Source: Yoonia sp034652275
GTDB taxonomy: Bacteria > Pseudomonadota > Alphaproteobacteria > Rhodobacterales > Rhodobacteraceae
Reading direction: 5' to 3'
NCBI RefSeq assembly: GCF_034652275.1
Contig: NZ_JAXIWG010000001.1
Location: 62,001-126,000, forward strand
Length of the DNA stretch: 64,000 nt
Part shown: in pieces, positions 51,891-59,870 of the stretch
Layout: every line of letters starts with the position of its first letter
Position numbering within the stretch: position 1 is the first letter of the stretch
Translations under genes and position numbers: made by a program
The notes under the pieces: model-generated
The model's input: the letters and a program-made list of their open reading frames with translations, nothing else
What the model was told of the DNA's origin: nothing
Database searches by the model: none

Positions 51891-53441
51891 ATGACCAATT
51901 TGCTGACAGCCGCCCAAATGGTCGCCATTGAAACCGCTGCGATCAGGGGCGGGGCTGCGACCGGGGCTGAACTGATGGAACGGGCCGGACAGGGTGTGCT
52001 GGAGGCTATCCTTGCAACCTGGCCGGACCTGGCCGGTGCCGGGGGCCAGCCCCCGGACCCCCGGGATATTTCTACTCCAACGATAAAGGCACGGGTCACC
52101 GTTTTATGTGGTCCGGGCAATAATGGCGGTGACGGGTATGTTGTGGCGCGCCTGCTGCACGTGGCGGGGTGGCAAGTGGATGTGCTGGCGCTGGCGGGGG
52201 CAGGCGCGCCTGATGCGCGTGCGAACGAGGCGTTGTGGCGCGCGCTGGGGCCCGTGCATTCGCTGACGGTCGATTCCTTGCGCGCGATGCGGGATGCAGA
52301 TCTGCATGTCGATGCGCTGTTCGGGACGGGGCTGTCGCGGCCTTTGACAGGGGCTGCGGGTGATGTTGTTGCCAGTCTGGCAGCACTGGACCTGCCGCGT
52401 CTGGTGGCGGTCGATCTGCCGTCGGGCTTGCCTGCGGACAGCGGTCTGCCGCTGGGGCCTGTGCCGCGCGCGGCGCTGACAGTGACCTTCGATAGCCCCA
52501 AGCTGGGGCATTATCTGGCGCAGGGGCCGGAGTATTGCGGGCGGTTGGTTGTCGTCGATATCGGGATAGGGACATTTCGCGAGACCCTTGGGCAGGGTGC
52601 TGCGGTGACGCTGGTCGATGGCTTGTCGAAGGATGTGGTGGCGCGGTTGGGCAAGGGGCAAGGCCACAAATACAGCCATGGTCACGCGCTGGTGCTGGCG
52701 GGTGGCGCGGGTCAAGGCGGGGCGGGGCGGTTGGCCGCCCGCGCGGCACTGCGGATCGGGGCGGGGGCGGTGACGCTGGGCTGTCCTGCCGAAGCTGTGC
52801 CTGAGAATGCTGCTCAGTTGAATGCGGTCATGTTGCAGGCGGTGCCGGATGCGGCGGCACTTGCGACGCTGGTGGCGGAGCGGCGGATCGCAGCGCTGTG
52901 TCTGGGACCGGGGCTGGGGCTTGGGCCGCGCGAAGGGGGGCTTCTGGCTGCGGCCTTGGCTATCGAAGGACTGGCGCTGGTGCTGGATGCAGATGCCCTG
53001 ACGCTGCTTGCGCGCGACGGTGATCTGTTCGCAGCCCTGCACGGCCGCTGCGTGCTGACACCACATGACGGTGAATTCGCGCGGCTCTTTCCTGATCTGA
53101 CACAGATGGCGCGGGTCGATGCCGTGCGCGCTGCGGCCGCGCGGGCGGGCTGCACCGTCTTGCGCAAGGGGCCGGATACGGTGATCGCCGCACCTGACGG
53201 GCGCTGCTTTGTTCATGGCGCAGTCTACGACCGCCATGCGCCTTGGCTTGCGACGGCGGGGTCGGGGGATGTGCTGGCGGGGATCATCACCGGCCTTTTG
53301 GCGCGGGGTTTTGCCCCGCTGGAGGCTGCGACGACCGGAGCGTTCCTGCATACATCCTGCGCGCTGGCCTTTGGTCCGGGGCTGATCGCAGAGGACTTGC
53401 CCGAGATGCTGCCGCAGGTGCTTCGTGACCTCGGCGTCTGA
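51891..53441 (+). CDS. nnr: bifunctional NAD(P)H-hydrate epimerase / ADP-dependent dehydratase
   Basis: This 516-aa repair enzyme restores damaged NADHX/NADPHX. The N-terminal YjeF_N epimerase domain (about residues 1-210) includes VLCGPGNNGGDGYVVARLL. The C-terminal kinase-like dehydratase domain (about 220-516) includes ALCLGPGLGLG, CVLTPHDGEFARLF and TAGSGDVLAGIITGLLARG. Residues about 50-66 (AGGQPPDPRDISTPT) are encoded by a REP-like element and form an extra loop before the GPGNNGGDG motif. The reading frame stays intact. ATG at 51891. Confidence 0.94.
   Translation: MTNLLTAAQMVAIETAAIRGGAATGAELMERAGQGVLEAILATWPDLAGAGGQPPDPRDISTPTIKARVTVLCGPGNNGGDGYVVARLLHVAGWQVDVLALAGAGAPDARANEALWRALGPVHSLTVDSLRAMRDADLHVDALFGTGLSRPLTGAAGDVVASLAALDLPRLVAVDLPSGLPADSGLPLGPVPRAALTVTFDSPKLGHYLAQGPEYCGRLVVVDIGIGTFRETLGQGAAVTLVDGLSKDVVARLGKGQGHKYSHGHALVLAGGAGQGGAGRLAARAALRIGAGAVTLGCPAEAVPENAAQLNAVMLQAVPDAAALATLVAERRIAALCLGPGLGLGPREGGLLAAALAIEGLALVLDADALTLLARDGDLFAALHGRCVLTPHDGEFARLFPDLTQMARVDAVRAAAARAGCTVLRKGPDTVIAAPDGRCFVHGAVYDRHAPWLATAGSGDVLAGIITGLLARGFAPLEAATTGAFLHTSCALAFGPGLIAEDLPEMLPQVLRDLGV
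52039..52090. repeat. REP-like element inside the NAD(P)HX repair gene
   Basis: An 8-bp perfect stem CCGGGGGC / GCCCCCGG with a 2-base loop is followed by ACCCCCGGGATATTT and an AC-rich tail. The order hairpin, CCxCCGGxGGGATATTT, tail matches 7947-8004. Here it lies within coding sequence and adds residues in frame. Confidence 0.6.
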
Positions 53442-53518
53442 GCCTTTGAGCCCCGTGGAACAAAGGCGATTTTTCCTCTCGCATCCCGCCGCGCGCTTTG
53501 CTAGACAGCGCCCAACAT

Positions 53519-53546
53519 GGGGCAGGCCTGAAAACCTGCCCCTTTT
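53519..53546 (+). terminator. terminator-like hairpin immediately before tRNA-Leu
   Basis: A perfect 8-bp stem GGGGCAGG / CCTGCCCC with loop CCTGAAAA is followed by TTTTG. It ends 7 bp before the mature tRNA start. It may end the transcript of the upstream repair gene, or lie in the tRNA 5' leader if the promoter is upstream (TAGACA at 53502-53507 is a possible -10). Confidence 0.7.
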
Positions 53547-53552
53547 GATCAT

Positions 53553-53637
53553 GCGGGTGTGGCGAAATTGGTAGACGCACCAGATTTAGGTTCTGGCGCC
53601 GCAAGGCGTGGGGGTTCAAGTCCCTCCACCCGCACCA
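53553..53637 (+). tRNA. tRNA-Leu (anticodon UAG)
   Basis: The 85-base cloverleaf has acceptor arms GCGGGTG / CACCCGC, an anticodon stem CCAGA / TCTGG enclosing TTTAGGT (anticodon TAG), a long variable arm as in leucine tRNAs, the T arm GGGGGTTCAAGTCCCTC, and an encoded ACCA end. It reads CUA and other CUN codons. The tig gene starts 23 bp downstream. No integrase or prophage is attached. Confidence 0.96.
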
Positions 53638-53660
53638 AAGTAGGTAAAAAAGGACAGCAC

Positions 53661-54992
53661 ATGCAGGTCACCGAGACCCTGAACGAAGGCCTCAAGCGCG
53701 GCTATGCCATCACCGTCACGGCGGCGGAACTGGACGCGAAGGTTGAAGAAAAGCTCAAAGAAGCCCAGCCAACCATCGAGATGAAAGGCTTTCGCAAGGG
53801 CAAGGTCCCGATGGCATTGTTGCGCAAGCAGTATGGCGACCGCCTGATGGGTGAAGCGATGCAGGACAGCATCGATTCTGCTGTGCGCGAGCATCTGGAT
53901 GCGACAGGCGACCGCCCCGCAGGCCAGCCCGAGATGAAGATGTCGAACCCCGACTGGAAGCCCGGCGATGACGTGCAGGTCGATGTGTCCTATGAAAAGC
54001 TGCCCGAGATTCCGGCAGTGGATTTCGCCGCAATCACGCTGGAGCGGATGGTCGTGAAGGCCGATGACGCCGCTGTTCAGGAAGCGCTGGACAATCTGGC
54101 CGCATCGCCGCAGGCCGTGTCTTACGAGGCCAAGAAAACCCAAGCGAAAAAGGACGATCAGGTCGTTCTGGATTTCGTGGGCAAGGTCGATGGTGAAGCC
54201 TTTGAAGGCGGCACTGCCGAGGATTACCCGCTGGTGTTGGGGTCCAACTCGTTCATCCCCGGGTTCGAGGACGGTCTGCTGAAGGTCAAGGCCGGCGACG
54301 TCAAGGATGTCGAAGTCACCTTCCCCGAAGCCTATCAGGCCGAGCATCTGGCGGGCAAGAAAGCCGTGTTCACCTGCACGATCAAAGAAGTCCGTGCGCC
54401 CAAAGCGCCCGAGATCAACGACGATCTGGCCAAGAAATTCGGTGCCGAGGATCTGGCCTCGCTCAAGACCCAGATCGCCGACCGTCTGGAGGCCGAGTAC
54501 AAAGGTGCGTCCCGTGCGCTGGCCAAGCGCGCGCTTCTGGATGCGCTGGACGGTGTCGTCAGCTTTGATCTGCCAAAAGCGCTGGTCGAGGCCGAGGCAG
54601 GCCAGATTGCACACCAGCTGTGGCACGAGGAAAACCCCGATGTCCACGGCCATGACCACCCCGAGATCACGCCAACGGACGAGCATAAATCGCTGGCAGA
54701 ACGCCGCGTGAAGCTGGGCCTGTTGCTGGCTGATATCGGCCAGAAGGCCGAGGTGAAGGTCACCGATCAGGAAATGACACAGGCGATCATGAATCAGGCA
54801 CGGCAGTATCCGGGGCAGGAACGCCAGTTCTTTGAATTCGTGCAGCAGAATGCGCAGTTCCGTCAGCAGTTGCAGGCGCCGATGTTCGAGGACAAAGTCG
54901 TCGACCATATCTTCGCCGCGGCTACCGTGACGGAAAAGGAAGTCAGCAAGGAAGAGCTGCAAAAAGCAGTCGAGAAGCTGGAAGAAGAATAA
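53661..54992 (+). CDS. tig: trigger factor
   Basis: This 443-aa ribosome-bound chaperone has the N-terminal domain with the ribosome-docking signature MKGFRKGKVPMALLRKQYG (about residues 40-58). An FKBP-type prolyl isomerase domain (about 150-235, DDQVVLDFVGKVDGEAFEGGTAEDYPLVLGSNSFIPGFEDGL) and a helical C-terminal domain follow. The ATG at 53661 follows AAGGAC. It lies 23 bp after tRNA-Leu and ends at a clear terminator. Confidence 0.96.
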   Translation: MQVTETLNEGLKRGYAITVTAAELDAKVEEKLKEAQPTIEMKGFRKGKVPMALLRKQYGDRLMGEAMQDSIDSAVREHLDATGDRPAGQPEMKMSNPDWKPGDDVQVDVSYEKLPEIPAVDFAAITLERMVVKADDAAVQEALDNLAASPQAVSYEAKKTQAKKDDQVVLDFVGKVDGEAFEGGTAEDYPLVLGSNSFIPGFEDGLLKVKAGDVKDVEVTFPEAYQAEHLAGKKAVFTCTIKEVRAPKAPEINDDLAKKFGAEDLASLKTQIADRLEAEYKGASRALAKRALLDALDGVVSFDLPKALVEAEAGQIAHQLWHEENPDVHGHDHPEITPTDEHKSLAERRVKLGLLLADIGQKAEVKVTDQEMTQAIMNQARQYPGQERQFFEFVQQNAQFRQQLQAPMFEDKVVDHIFAAATVTEKEVSKEELQKAVEKLEEE

Positions 54993-55016
54993 TCTCCGCA
55001 GAATGCGGCGACGGAA

Positions 55017-55044
55017 AAGGGCACCTTCGGGTGCCCTTTTTTGT
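55017..55044 (+). terminator. intrinsic terminator of tig
   Basis: A 7-bp stem GGGCACC / GGTGCCC with a TTCG tetraloop is followed by TTTTTTG, 26 bp after the tig stop. Confidence 0.9.
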
Positions 55045-55199
55045 TTTGGAGGCACGTGCGTTTTGTTTGTCAGCGATGAAGGACGGAGTTGCCGTTCACT
55101 TCATCAAATGTAAAACGCGCTTCGCAACGCGTCTATCATGGTGCCTCAAGTTAATACGCACCTCACTAAAGAAGATTTGACTTAGTCATTCCCAAGACA

Positions 55200-56252
55200 C
55201 TACTGCTCTAAAAATGTCGCAAGACTATCACAAGAGTATTCGTTACCTTGCTCGCAGTCTGTTTGCAATATTTCGACCGTCTTTTCTGGACAGAGCAATG
55301 CAAAATTTGTTCCCAGGCCATTCCACAATGAAACTGGTAATTGCCCAGCGTCAATCTCATAACCCGAAATCGTACCGGCAATGCAATCGGCCCCAACCGA
55401 AACATTGGAGTCATGGGAAAGCTGTTCCCAGCGTGGATCACCTTCTACGATCTCATCACCAAAGATACAATCTGGCCAAATTCCATCGTCAATTCGAAAG
55501 TCCGTCTGGTTGGCGGGCATGGTTCCCCGCACATAAAATTCATCTTCTTCTTGGGTCGAAAACGCCCGGTACATATCTGATATACTGTAGCCAAAGATAC
55601 ACTGTCTCATATTTGGCTTGGTATCTGCTGCCACTGCGTATGCATTTGCTGTATCAACGCCTTCAATACGCGCAATGGGCAGGGGATACGTGTTCCTCTC
55701 GAAAGAAATATAAATATAACCGAGTGCATTGGGCGCAGTCATAAGGTCCCACTCGTCGGGTGATATGAAGTTAATGTGTTTTGCTGATACGTAGGCTATC
55801 TGCCTCTGCTCTTCACCCCAAGTTTCATTGCTTGGACCGTAGAAAATATCTTTACCTGCATCTATTGGCCACCAAAGCAAATTTGAAGCGATCGCGGCCT
55901 CTAGTCGATCTAACAGCACACCACTAACATCACCTCCATCAATCTGACTGCAAAGTTCGGCAACTTCCAAATCCGTGGTCGTCATGTAGTCTTGTACTAG
56001 GAAAACTCGTGTACCGTCTTCCAAGAATGTCTGAATATAATCGCTCTCGGATGATGGACTTGTTCGCGCCAAATAGATGTCCCTGGGTGCAAGATTTGAA
56101 GCAATAGCAACCATACCGATCGGAGCTGAACACGAGAGTGAAGTTGCGACCTCTTCTACGGTCGGTGTCAGGAACTTGTTTTGAGCTAGTGCGCCAGAAC
56201 CCATAGATATTGATGAAATGCTGATATAAAATAAAAATGTATTGTGGTGCAT
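55200..56252 (-). CDS. secreted Cys-containing protein of unknown function
   Basis: This 350-aa protein has a signal peptide (about residues 1-24, ending SGALAQ) and a predicted periplasmic body with about nine cysteines. The C-terminal TDCEQGNEYSCDSLATFLE resembles one Cys-containing Sel1-type repeat. Most of the chain has no family I recognise. Base composition is far lower in GC than tig or the ribosomal genes on either side, suggesting horizontal origin. The start at 56252 has a TAGGA site and gives the signal peptide; an upstream in-frame ATG has no support. Confidence 0.7.
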   Translation of the reverse strand: MHHNTFLFYISISSISMGSGALAQNKFLTPTVEEVATSLSCSAPIGMVAIASNLAPRDIYLARTSPSSESDYIQTFLEDGTRVFLVQDYMTTTDLEVAELCSQIDGGDVSGVLLDRLEAAIASNLLWWPIDAGKDIFYGPSNETWGEEQRQIAYVSAKHINFISPDEWDLMTAPNALGYIYISFERNTYPLPIARIEGVDTANAYAVAADTKPNMRQCIFGYSISDMYRAFSTQEEDEFYVRGTMPANQTDFRIDDGIWPDCIFGDEIVEGDPRWEQLSHDSNVSVGADCIAGTISGYEIDAGQLPVSLWNGLGTNFALLCPEKTVEILQTDCEQGNEYSCDSLATFLEQ

Positions 56253-56465
56253 CTTTTTTCCTACCGAAGGTTGTCTTGAAATCCGATATTCGATTATTGG
56301 GTCAAGAATTTGGCGAAAAAATGCCATCAATCGCACCCAGCGACAAGGGTTCAATGTAGACCGAAATCATATGTCTTGCGGCAGCCGCTTAGATGCTTTG
56401 CAATAAAATGCAGCGTCACCTTGCATCGGGCGGTTGATGCTGAAGCCAAACCGTCTTTCGTTAAA

Positions 56466-56501
56466 CAAAAAGGGCCGCTGGCATCCGCCGCGGCCCTTTT
56501 T
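56466..56501 (-). terminator. intrinsic terminator of the rpsF-rpsR-rplI operon
   Basis: A 7-bp stem GGGCCGC / GCGGCCC with an 11-base loop has AAAAA on the left (U-run for the minus strand) and TTTTT on the right. It lies 20 bp beyond the rplI stop. Confidence 0.85.
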
Positions 56502-56520
56502 CATTCCGTGATCGCCTGAC

Positions 56521-57102
56521 TTATTCGCGGTCGTCTTCGCCGTCGGCAGCACCGCCGATGTCGTCGAAGAGTTCCTGGATTTCGAAGTCGGCTGCTGCCT
56601 CTTCTTCGGCGGCCAGTTCAGCGATGGATTTGCCGGCGGCCTGCAGTTCGGCCTCGTCCTTGGAGCGTGCCACGTTCAGCGTGATCGTGACCGTCACTTC
56701 GGGGTGCAGGACGACATCAACGTCATGCATGCCAAGGTCCTTGATCGCGCCTTTGAGCACGACCTGACGCTTGTCCACGCTGAAACCGTCGGCTGTGGCG
56801 GCTTCGGCGGCGTCGCGCGTCGTGACCGACCCGTAAAGCGCACCACCGTCAGAGGCGGAACGGATCACGATGAAGGTCTGACCATCGAGCTTTTCGCCCA
56901 AGGCTTCGGCTTCTTTTTTGGATTCGAGGTTGCGGGCTTCCATCTGGGCCTTTTCAGCCTCGAAACGGGCCATGTTGGCCGCGTTCACGCGCAGGGCTTT
57001 GCCCTGTGGCAGCAGATAGTTGCGGGCATAGCCGTCCTTGACGGACACGACTTCGCCCATTTGACCCAGCTTGGCCACGCGTTCGAGAAGAATGATATCC
57101 AT
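56521..57102 (-). CDS. rplI: 50S ribosomal protein L9
   Basis: This 193-aa protein begins with the canonical MDIILLERVAKLGQMGEVVSVKDGYARNYLLPQGKA and has the long connecting helix and C-terminal rRNA-binding domain (LYGSVTTRDAAEAA). It is longer than E. coli L9 (149 aa) because of an acidic C-terminal extension (about residues 150-193), a feature seen in related alphaproteobacteria. It is the third gene of the S6-S18-L9 operon. Confidence 0.97.
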   Translation of the reverse strand: MDIILLERVAKLGQMGEVVSVKDGYARNYLLPQGKALRVNAANMARFEAEKAQMEARNLESKKEAEALGEKLDGQTFIVIRSASDGGALYGSVTTRDAAEAATADGFSVDKRQVVLKGAIKDLGMHDVDVVLHPEVTVTITLNVARSKDEAELQAAGKSIAELAAEEEAAADFEIQELFDDIGGAADGEDDRE

Positions 57103-57111
57103 GATATGTCC

Positions 57112-57339
57112 TTACTTTACAGCGTATGGCAGCAGGGCAAGGAACCGGGCACGCTTGATCGCACGGGCGAGCGCGCGCTGGTTCTTGGCACCGACGGCGG
57201 TGATGCGGGCGGGGACGATCTTGCCACGCTCAGAGATGTAGCGCTGCAGGGTGCGGGTGTCCTTGTAGTCGATCTTGGGCGCGTCATTGCCTTCGAACGG
57301 GTCGGACTTGCGGCGGCGGAAGAATGGTTTGGTTGCCAT
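57112..57339 (-). CDS. rpsR: 30S ribosomal protein S18
   Basis: This 75-aa protein has the signature IDYKDTRTLQRYISERGKIVPARITAVGAKNQRALARAIKRARFLALLPY. It forms a heterodimer with S6 on the platform of the small subunit. It lies between rpsF and rplI with short gaps of 19 and 9 bp, as in most bacteria. Confidence 0.97.
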   Translation of the reverse strand: MATKPFFRRRKSDPFEGNDAPKIDYKDTRTLQRYISERGKIVPARITAVGAKNQRALARAIKRARFLALLPYAVK

Positions 57340-57358
57340 GATTGCTATCCTTTACTGA

Positions 57359-57751
57359 TCAACGACGTTCGCGGCGTTCGCCGCCACGGTCACCGCGGTC
57401 AGGGCGGTCGCCCCGGTCGCCACGCTCTTCGCGCTTTTGCATCTGCACGGAGGGGCCATCTTCGTGGGCGTCGACCTTGATGGTCAGCACACGCATGACG
57501 TCTTCGTGCAGGCGCATCAGGCGTTCCATTTCCTGGATCGCAGGTGCGGGCGCATCGGTACGCAGCAGGGCATAGTGGCCCTTGCGGTTCTTGTTGATCT
57601 TGTAGGCCATCGTCTTGACGCCCCAATATTCGTTTTCCAAAAGCTTGCCGCCGTTGTCGGCAAGAATGGTCCCGAAATGTTCGATCAGGGCTTCGGCTTG
57701 CGTGTTGGACAAGTCCTGACGCGCAATCATCACATGCTCATACAGCGGCAT
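57359..57751 (-). CDS. rpsF: 30S ribosomal protein S6
   Basis: This 130-aa protein begins MPLYEHVMIARQDLSNTQAEAL and contains the WGVKTMAYKINKNRKGHYALL segment of S6. The C-terminal tail is rich in Arg, Gly and Asp (GDRGDRPDRGDRGGERRERR), longer than in E. coli. ATG at 57751 gives the conserved start; an in-frame upstream start is unsupported. It is the first gene of the operon. Confidence 0.96.
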   Translation of the reverse strand: MPLYEHVMIARQDLSNTQAEALIEHFGTILADNGGKLLENEYWGVKTMAYKINKNRKGHYALLRTDAPAPAIQEMERLMRLHEDVMRVLTIKVDAHEDGPSVQMQKREERGDRGDRPDRGDRGGERRERR

Positions 57752-58012
57752 GCATACTCCAGTTCTTTTCTCGGCGCATTTCAAAGGCGGGGCGGTGACC
57801 TTCTGCACCCCATCCACGAGAGTCTGCGCGGTTCATAATAATCGCAGAAGGATGCGGCCTTATACGCAGGCTGGCCCGCGATGCAAGCCTTGGCGGCTTG
57901 TTTTGCTGCGTTTTCGGCGCGATGTGCAGAATTTCGCGGACTGGCCTTGCTGTCGCCCAACTCTCGTCGTCTTTTGCCGCCACGACTGCAGCGCAAACAG
58001 GGACGACAACCG

Positions 58013-58579
58013 ATGGCTGACCGCACGATCACCGGCTTTTTCAAGCCGAAACCCCCGTTAAGCGTCGAAGATGCCTATTGGGGCTATATCATCCGCAGCG
58101 ACAAGGGAGAATCCCTTGGCTTTGTGATGCTGCAATCGGCCAGCTTTCTGCTGGGCGTTGGTTTGCTGATCGGGGCCGTCGGCATGATCGCGCTGTCGCC
58201 GCTGGTCTTTGGCGCGGAACTGACGCCGTTCCGGATGGCGGCGGCGGTCCTGTTCGGGGCAGGGGCTGCGTATCTGTTATGGTTCGCAAGCCGCGGCACG
58301 CAGACCGAGATCCAGATCGACACAAGCGCGCGTGAAATCCGCGAGGTCATCCGCAACCGCGCCGGTCGCCCAAGCACTGTCGGCACGCATGATTTTGACG
58401 CCATGACCGATGTGTTCGTGCAGGATGACGATGAAAGCGACGGTGCCATGCTGGTCGTGCAGGACGGTGACAGCGGTCTGTCGATCTGTGTCGCCAAGGC
58501 GCCGTTTGCCCGACTCACTGCACTCGAGGACCGCATCGCGCGGGATGTGCTGGGCGATCCGCAGGCGCGGCTGGGGTGA
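58013..58579 (+). CDS. hypothetical two-helix membrane protein
   Basis: This 188-aa protein has a short cytosolic start, two membrane helices (about residues 38-62 and 70-90, LLGVGLLIGAVGMIALSPLVFGA and AAAVLFGAGAAYLLWF) and a soluble C-terminal domain (about 95-188) that looks like a compact beta-rich fold. The pattern resembles small conserved Rhodobacteraceae membrane proteins of unknown function. No partner is evident from the neighbourhood. Confidence 0.75.
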   Translation: MADRTITGFFKPKPPLSVEDAYWGYIIRSDKGESLGFVMLQSASFLLGVGLLIGAVGMIALSPLVFGAELTPFRMAAAVLFGAGAAYLLWFASRGTQTEIQIDTSAREIREVIRNRAGRPSTVGTHDFDAMTDVFVQDDDESDGAMLVVQDGDSGLSICVAKAPFARLTALEDRIARDVLGDPQARLG

Positions 58580-58678
58580 TGGCGCACGTGGTCGAACAGG
58601 TCATGTTCGGATTTGCGGAATTGAGGGCAGGGCGACAAACCGGCTTATAGGGGGCATCTTGAACCATTGGAGTGTCCC

Positions 58679-59248
58679 ATGAAAAACGTCCTTGCCACCG
58701 CAGCCTTTGCTGCGCTTCTTGCCGCCCCCGCCATCGCCGAAAACTATGTCCTCGATGCCAGCCACAGCCAGATCGTGTTCAGCTACGATCACCTCGGGTT
58801 CTCGACCACCTATGGCATGTTCTCTGGTTTTGAAGGCGAAGTCGTCTTTGATCAGGCCGACCCTGCCGCATCCTCGGTGAATGTGTCTTTCCCCGTGCGC
58901 ACCATGCTGACCGGCTGGGAAGGCCGTTTCGAGCATTTCATGAGCGCCGATTTCTTTGACGCCGCCGATGACGAGATGGTCACCTTCACCTCGACCGCGA
59001 TCGAAGTCACGGGCGAAAACACCGCCCTTATCACCGGCGATCTGACGCTGAACGGTGTGACGCAAAGCGTCGTTCTGGACACCACGCTGAACCAGGCGGG
59101 CATGCACCCGATGGAGAACAAGCCCTGGGCCGGTTTTGACGCGACCACCACGCTGCTGCGCTCGGACTTCAACGTCGGCGCCTTTGCACCATTCGTCAGC
59201 GACGAAGTGCAGGTGATGATCTCAATCGAGGCGATGCAGGCTGAATAA
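58679..59248 (+). CDS. YceI family periplasmic protein
   Basis: This 189-aa protein has a signal peptide (about residues 1-20, APAIA cleavage) followed by the YceI barrel: YVLDASHSQIVFSYDHLGFSTTYG, FDAADDEMVTFTSTAIEV, ITGDLTLNGVTQSV and a final ISIEAMQAE. YceI proteins bind isoprenoid lipids such as polyprenyl chains. A second YceI domain is encoded 0.6 kb further on, fused to cytochrome b561. Confidence 0.92.
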   Translation: MKNVLATAAFAALLAAPAIAENYVLDASHSQIVFSYDHLGFSTTYGMFSGFEGEVVFDQADPAASSVNVSFPVRTMLTGWEGRFEHFMSADFFDAADDEMVTFTSTAIEVTGENTALITGDLTLNGVTQSVVLDTTLNQAGMHPMENKPWAGFDATTTLLRSDFNVGAFAPFVSDEVQVMISIEAMQAE

Positions 59249-59270
59249 GCGCTGCCTGTTGCGATAGTCA

Positions 59271-59303
59271 AAGCCGCGCCGGAGCGATCCGGCGCGGCTT
59301 TTT
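59271..59303 (+). terminator. intrinsic terminator of yceI
   Basis: A perfect 11-bp stem GCCGCGCCGGA / TCCGGCGCGGC with loop GCGA is followed by TTTTTG, 24 bp after the stop. Confidence 0.9.
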
Positions 59304-59345
59304 GTTGGCGGGTGTCAGGGTGAACCCCGACCTCCAACATGGCTG

Positions 59346-59789
59346 TCAGAGCGTGCGGTACATGGTGATCCGGGGCAGGGGTTCAAAACCCATCCGCGCA
59401 TAAAAGCGCGTCAGCGATTGATCCTGCTCGGCTTCCGGCGTGATCACGAGGATGACTCCCGCTGCGCCTTCAGCCGTTGCCCATCCGACAACAGCCCCGA
59501 TTAGCTGTGCGGCGAGTCCCTGTCCACGGGCCTCCGGCACGACGTAGAGATCTTCAAGTTCCACCGTGCAGCCGAATTCCACACCATTGGTCAGGGACCC
59601 CGAAGCAAGGCCGATTGCCGTGCCGTTCCTTTCTGCAATAAACAGGCAGGCGCGGTCGGCGGCCAGCATACGTGCAAGGTTCGTGCGAACTGCCGCTGCC
59701 GGTGTGGTGATGCTGTCTTCGGCAAAGAAGGCCAAGAAAAGCGGCAGGAGATGATCGATATCATCAGGGAATGCACGTCTGACTGTCAT
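59346..59789 (-). CDS. GNAT family N-acetyltransferase
   Basis: This 147-aa enzyme has the GNAT core: strand 4 VELEDLYVVPEAR and the acetyl-CoA pyrophosphate loop RGQGLAAQLIGAVV (R/Q-x-x-G-x-A type, about residues 89-102). The late FYARMGFEPLPRITMYR motif is typical. The acceptor substrate is unknown. It lies between the two YceI genes on the minus strand. Confidence 0.88.
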   Translation of the reverse strand: MTVRRAFPDDIDHLLPLFLAFFAEDSITTPAAAVRTNLARMLAADRACLFIAERNGTAIGLASGSLTNGVEFGCTVELEDLYVVPEARGQGLAAQLIGAVVGWATAEGAAGVILVITPEAEQDQSLTRFYARMGFEPLPRITMYRTL

Positions 59790-59852
59790 GGCCTACGCTT
59801 CTCGTGGGTTTCGCGACCACAGTCTGACGCGGGACGCGTCGAAAGCAAGGGC

Positions 59853-59870
59853 GGCGGGGTGACCCCCGCC
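59853..59870. repeat. hairpin GGCGGGG / CCCCGCC at gene end
   Basis: Seven-bp arms with a 4-base loop are followed by CTACC, directly beyond the stop of the cytochrome b561-YceI gene. Layout resembles 48218-48235. Confidence 0.45.

Noticed and set aside
53553..53637. tRNA-Leu as an integration site for a prophage or island
   Set aside because: No integrase, no repeated tRNA 3' end and core genes continue directly downstream.
53616..55055. 479-codon open frame antisense to tig
   Set aside because: Shadow of the trigger factor gene; it also crosses the tig terminator and the tRNA end.
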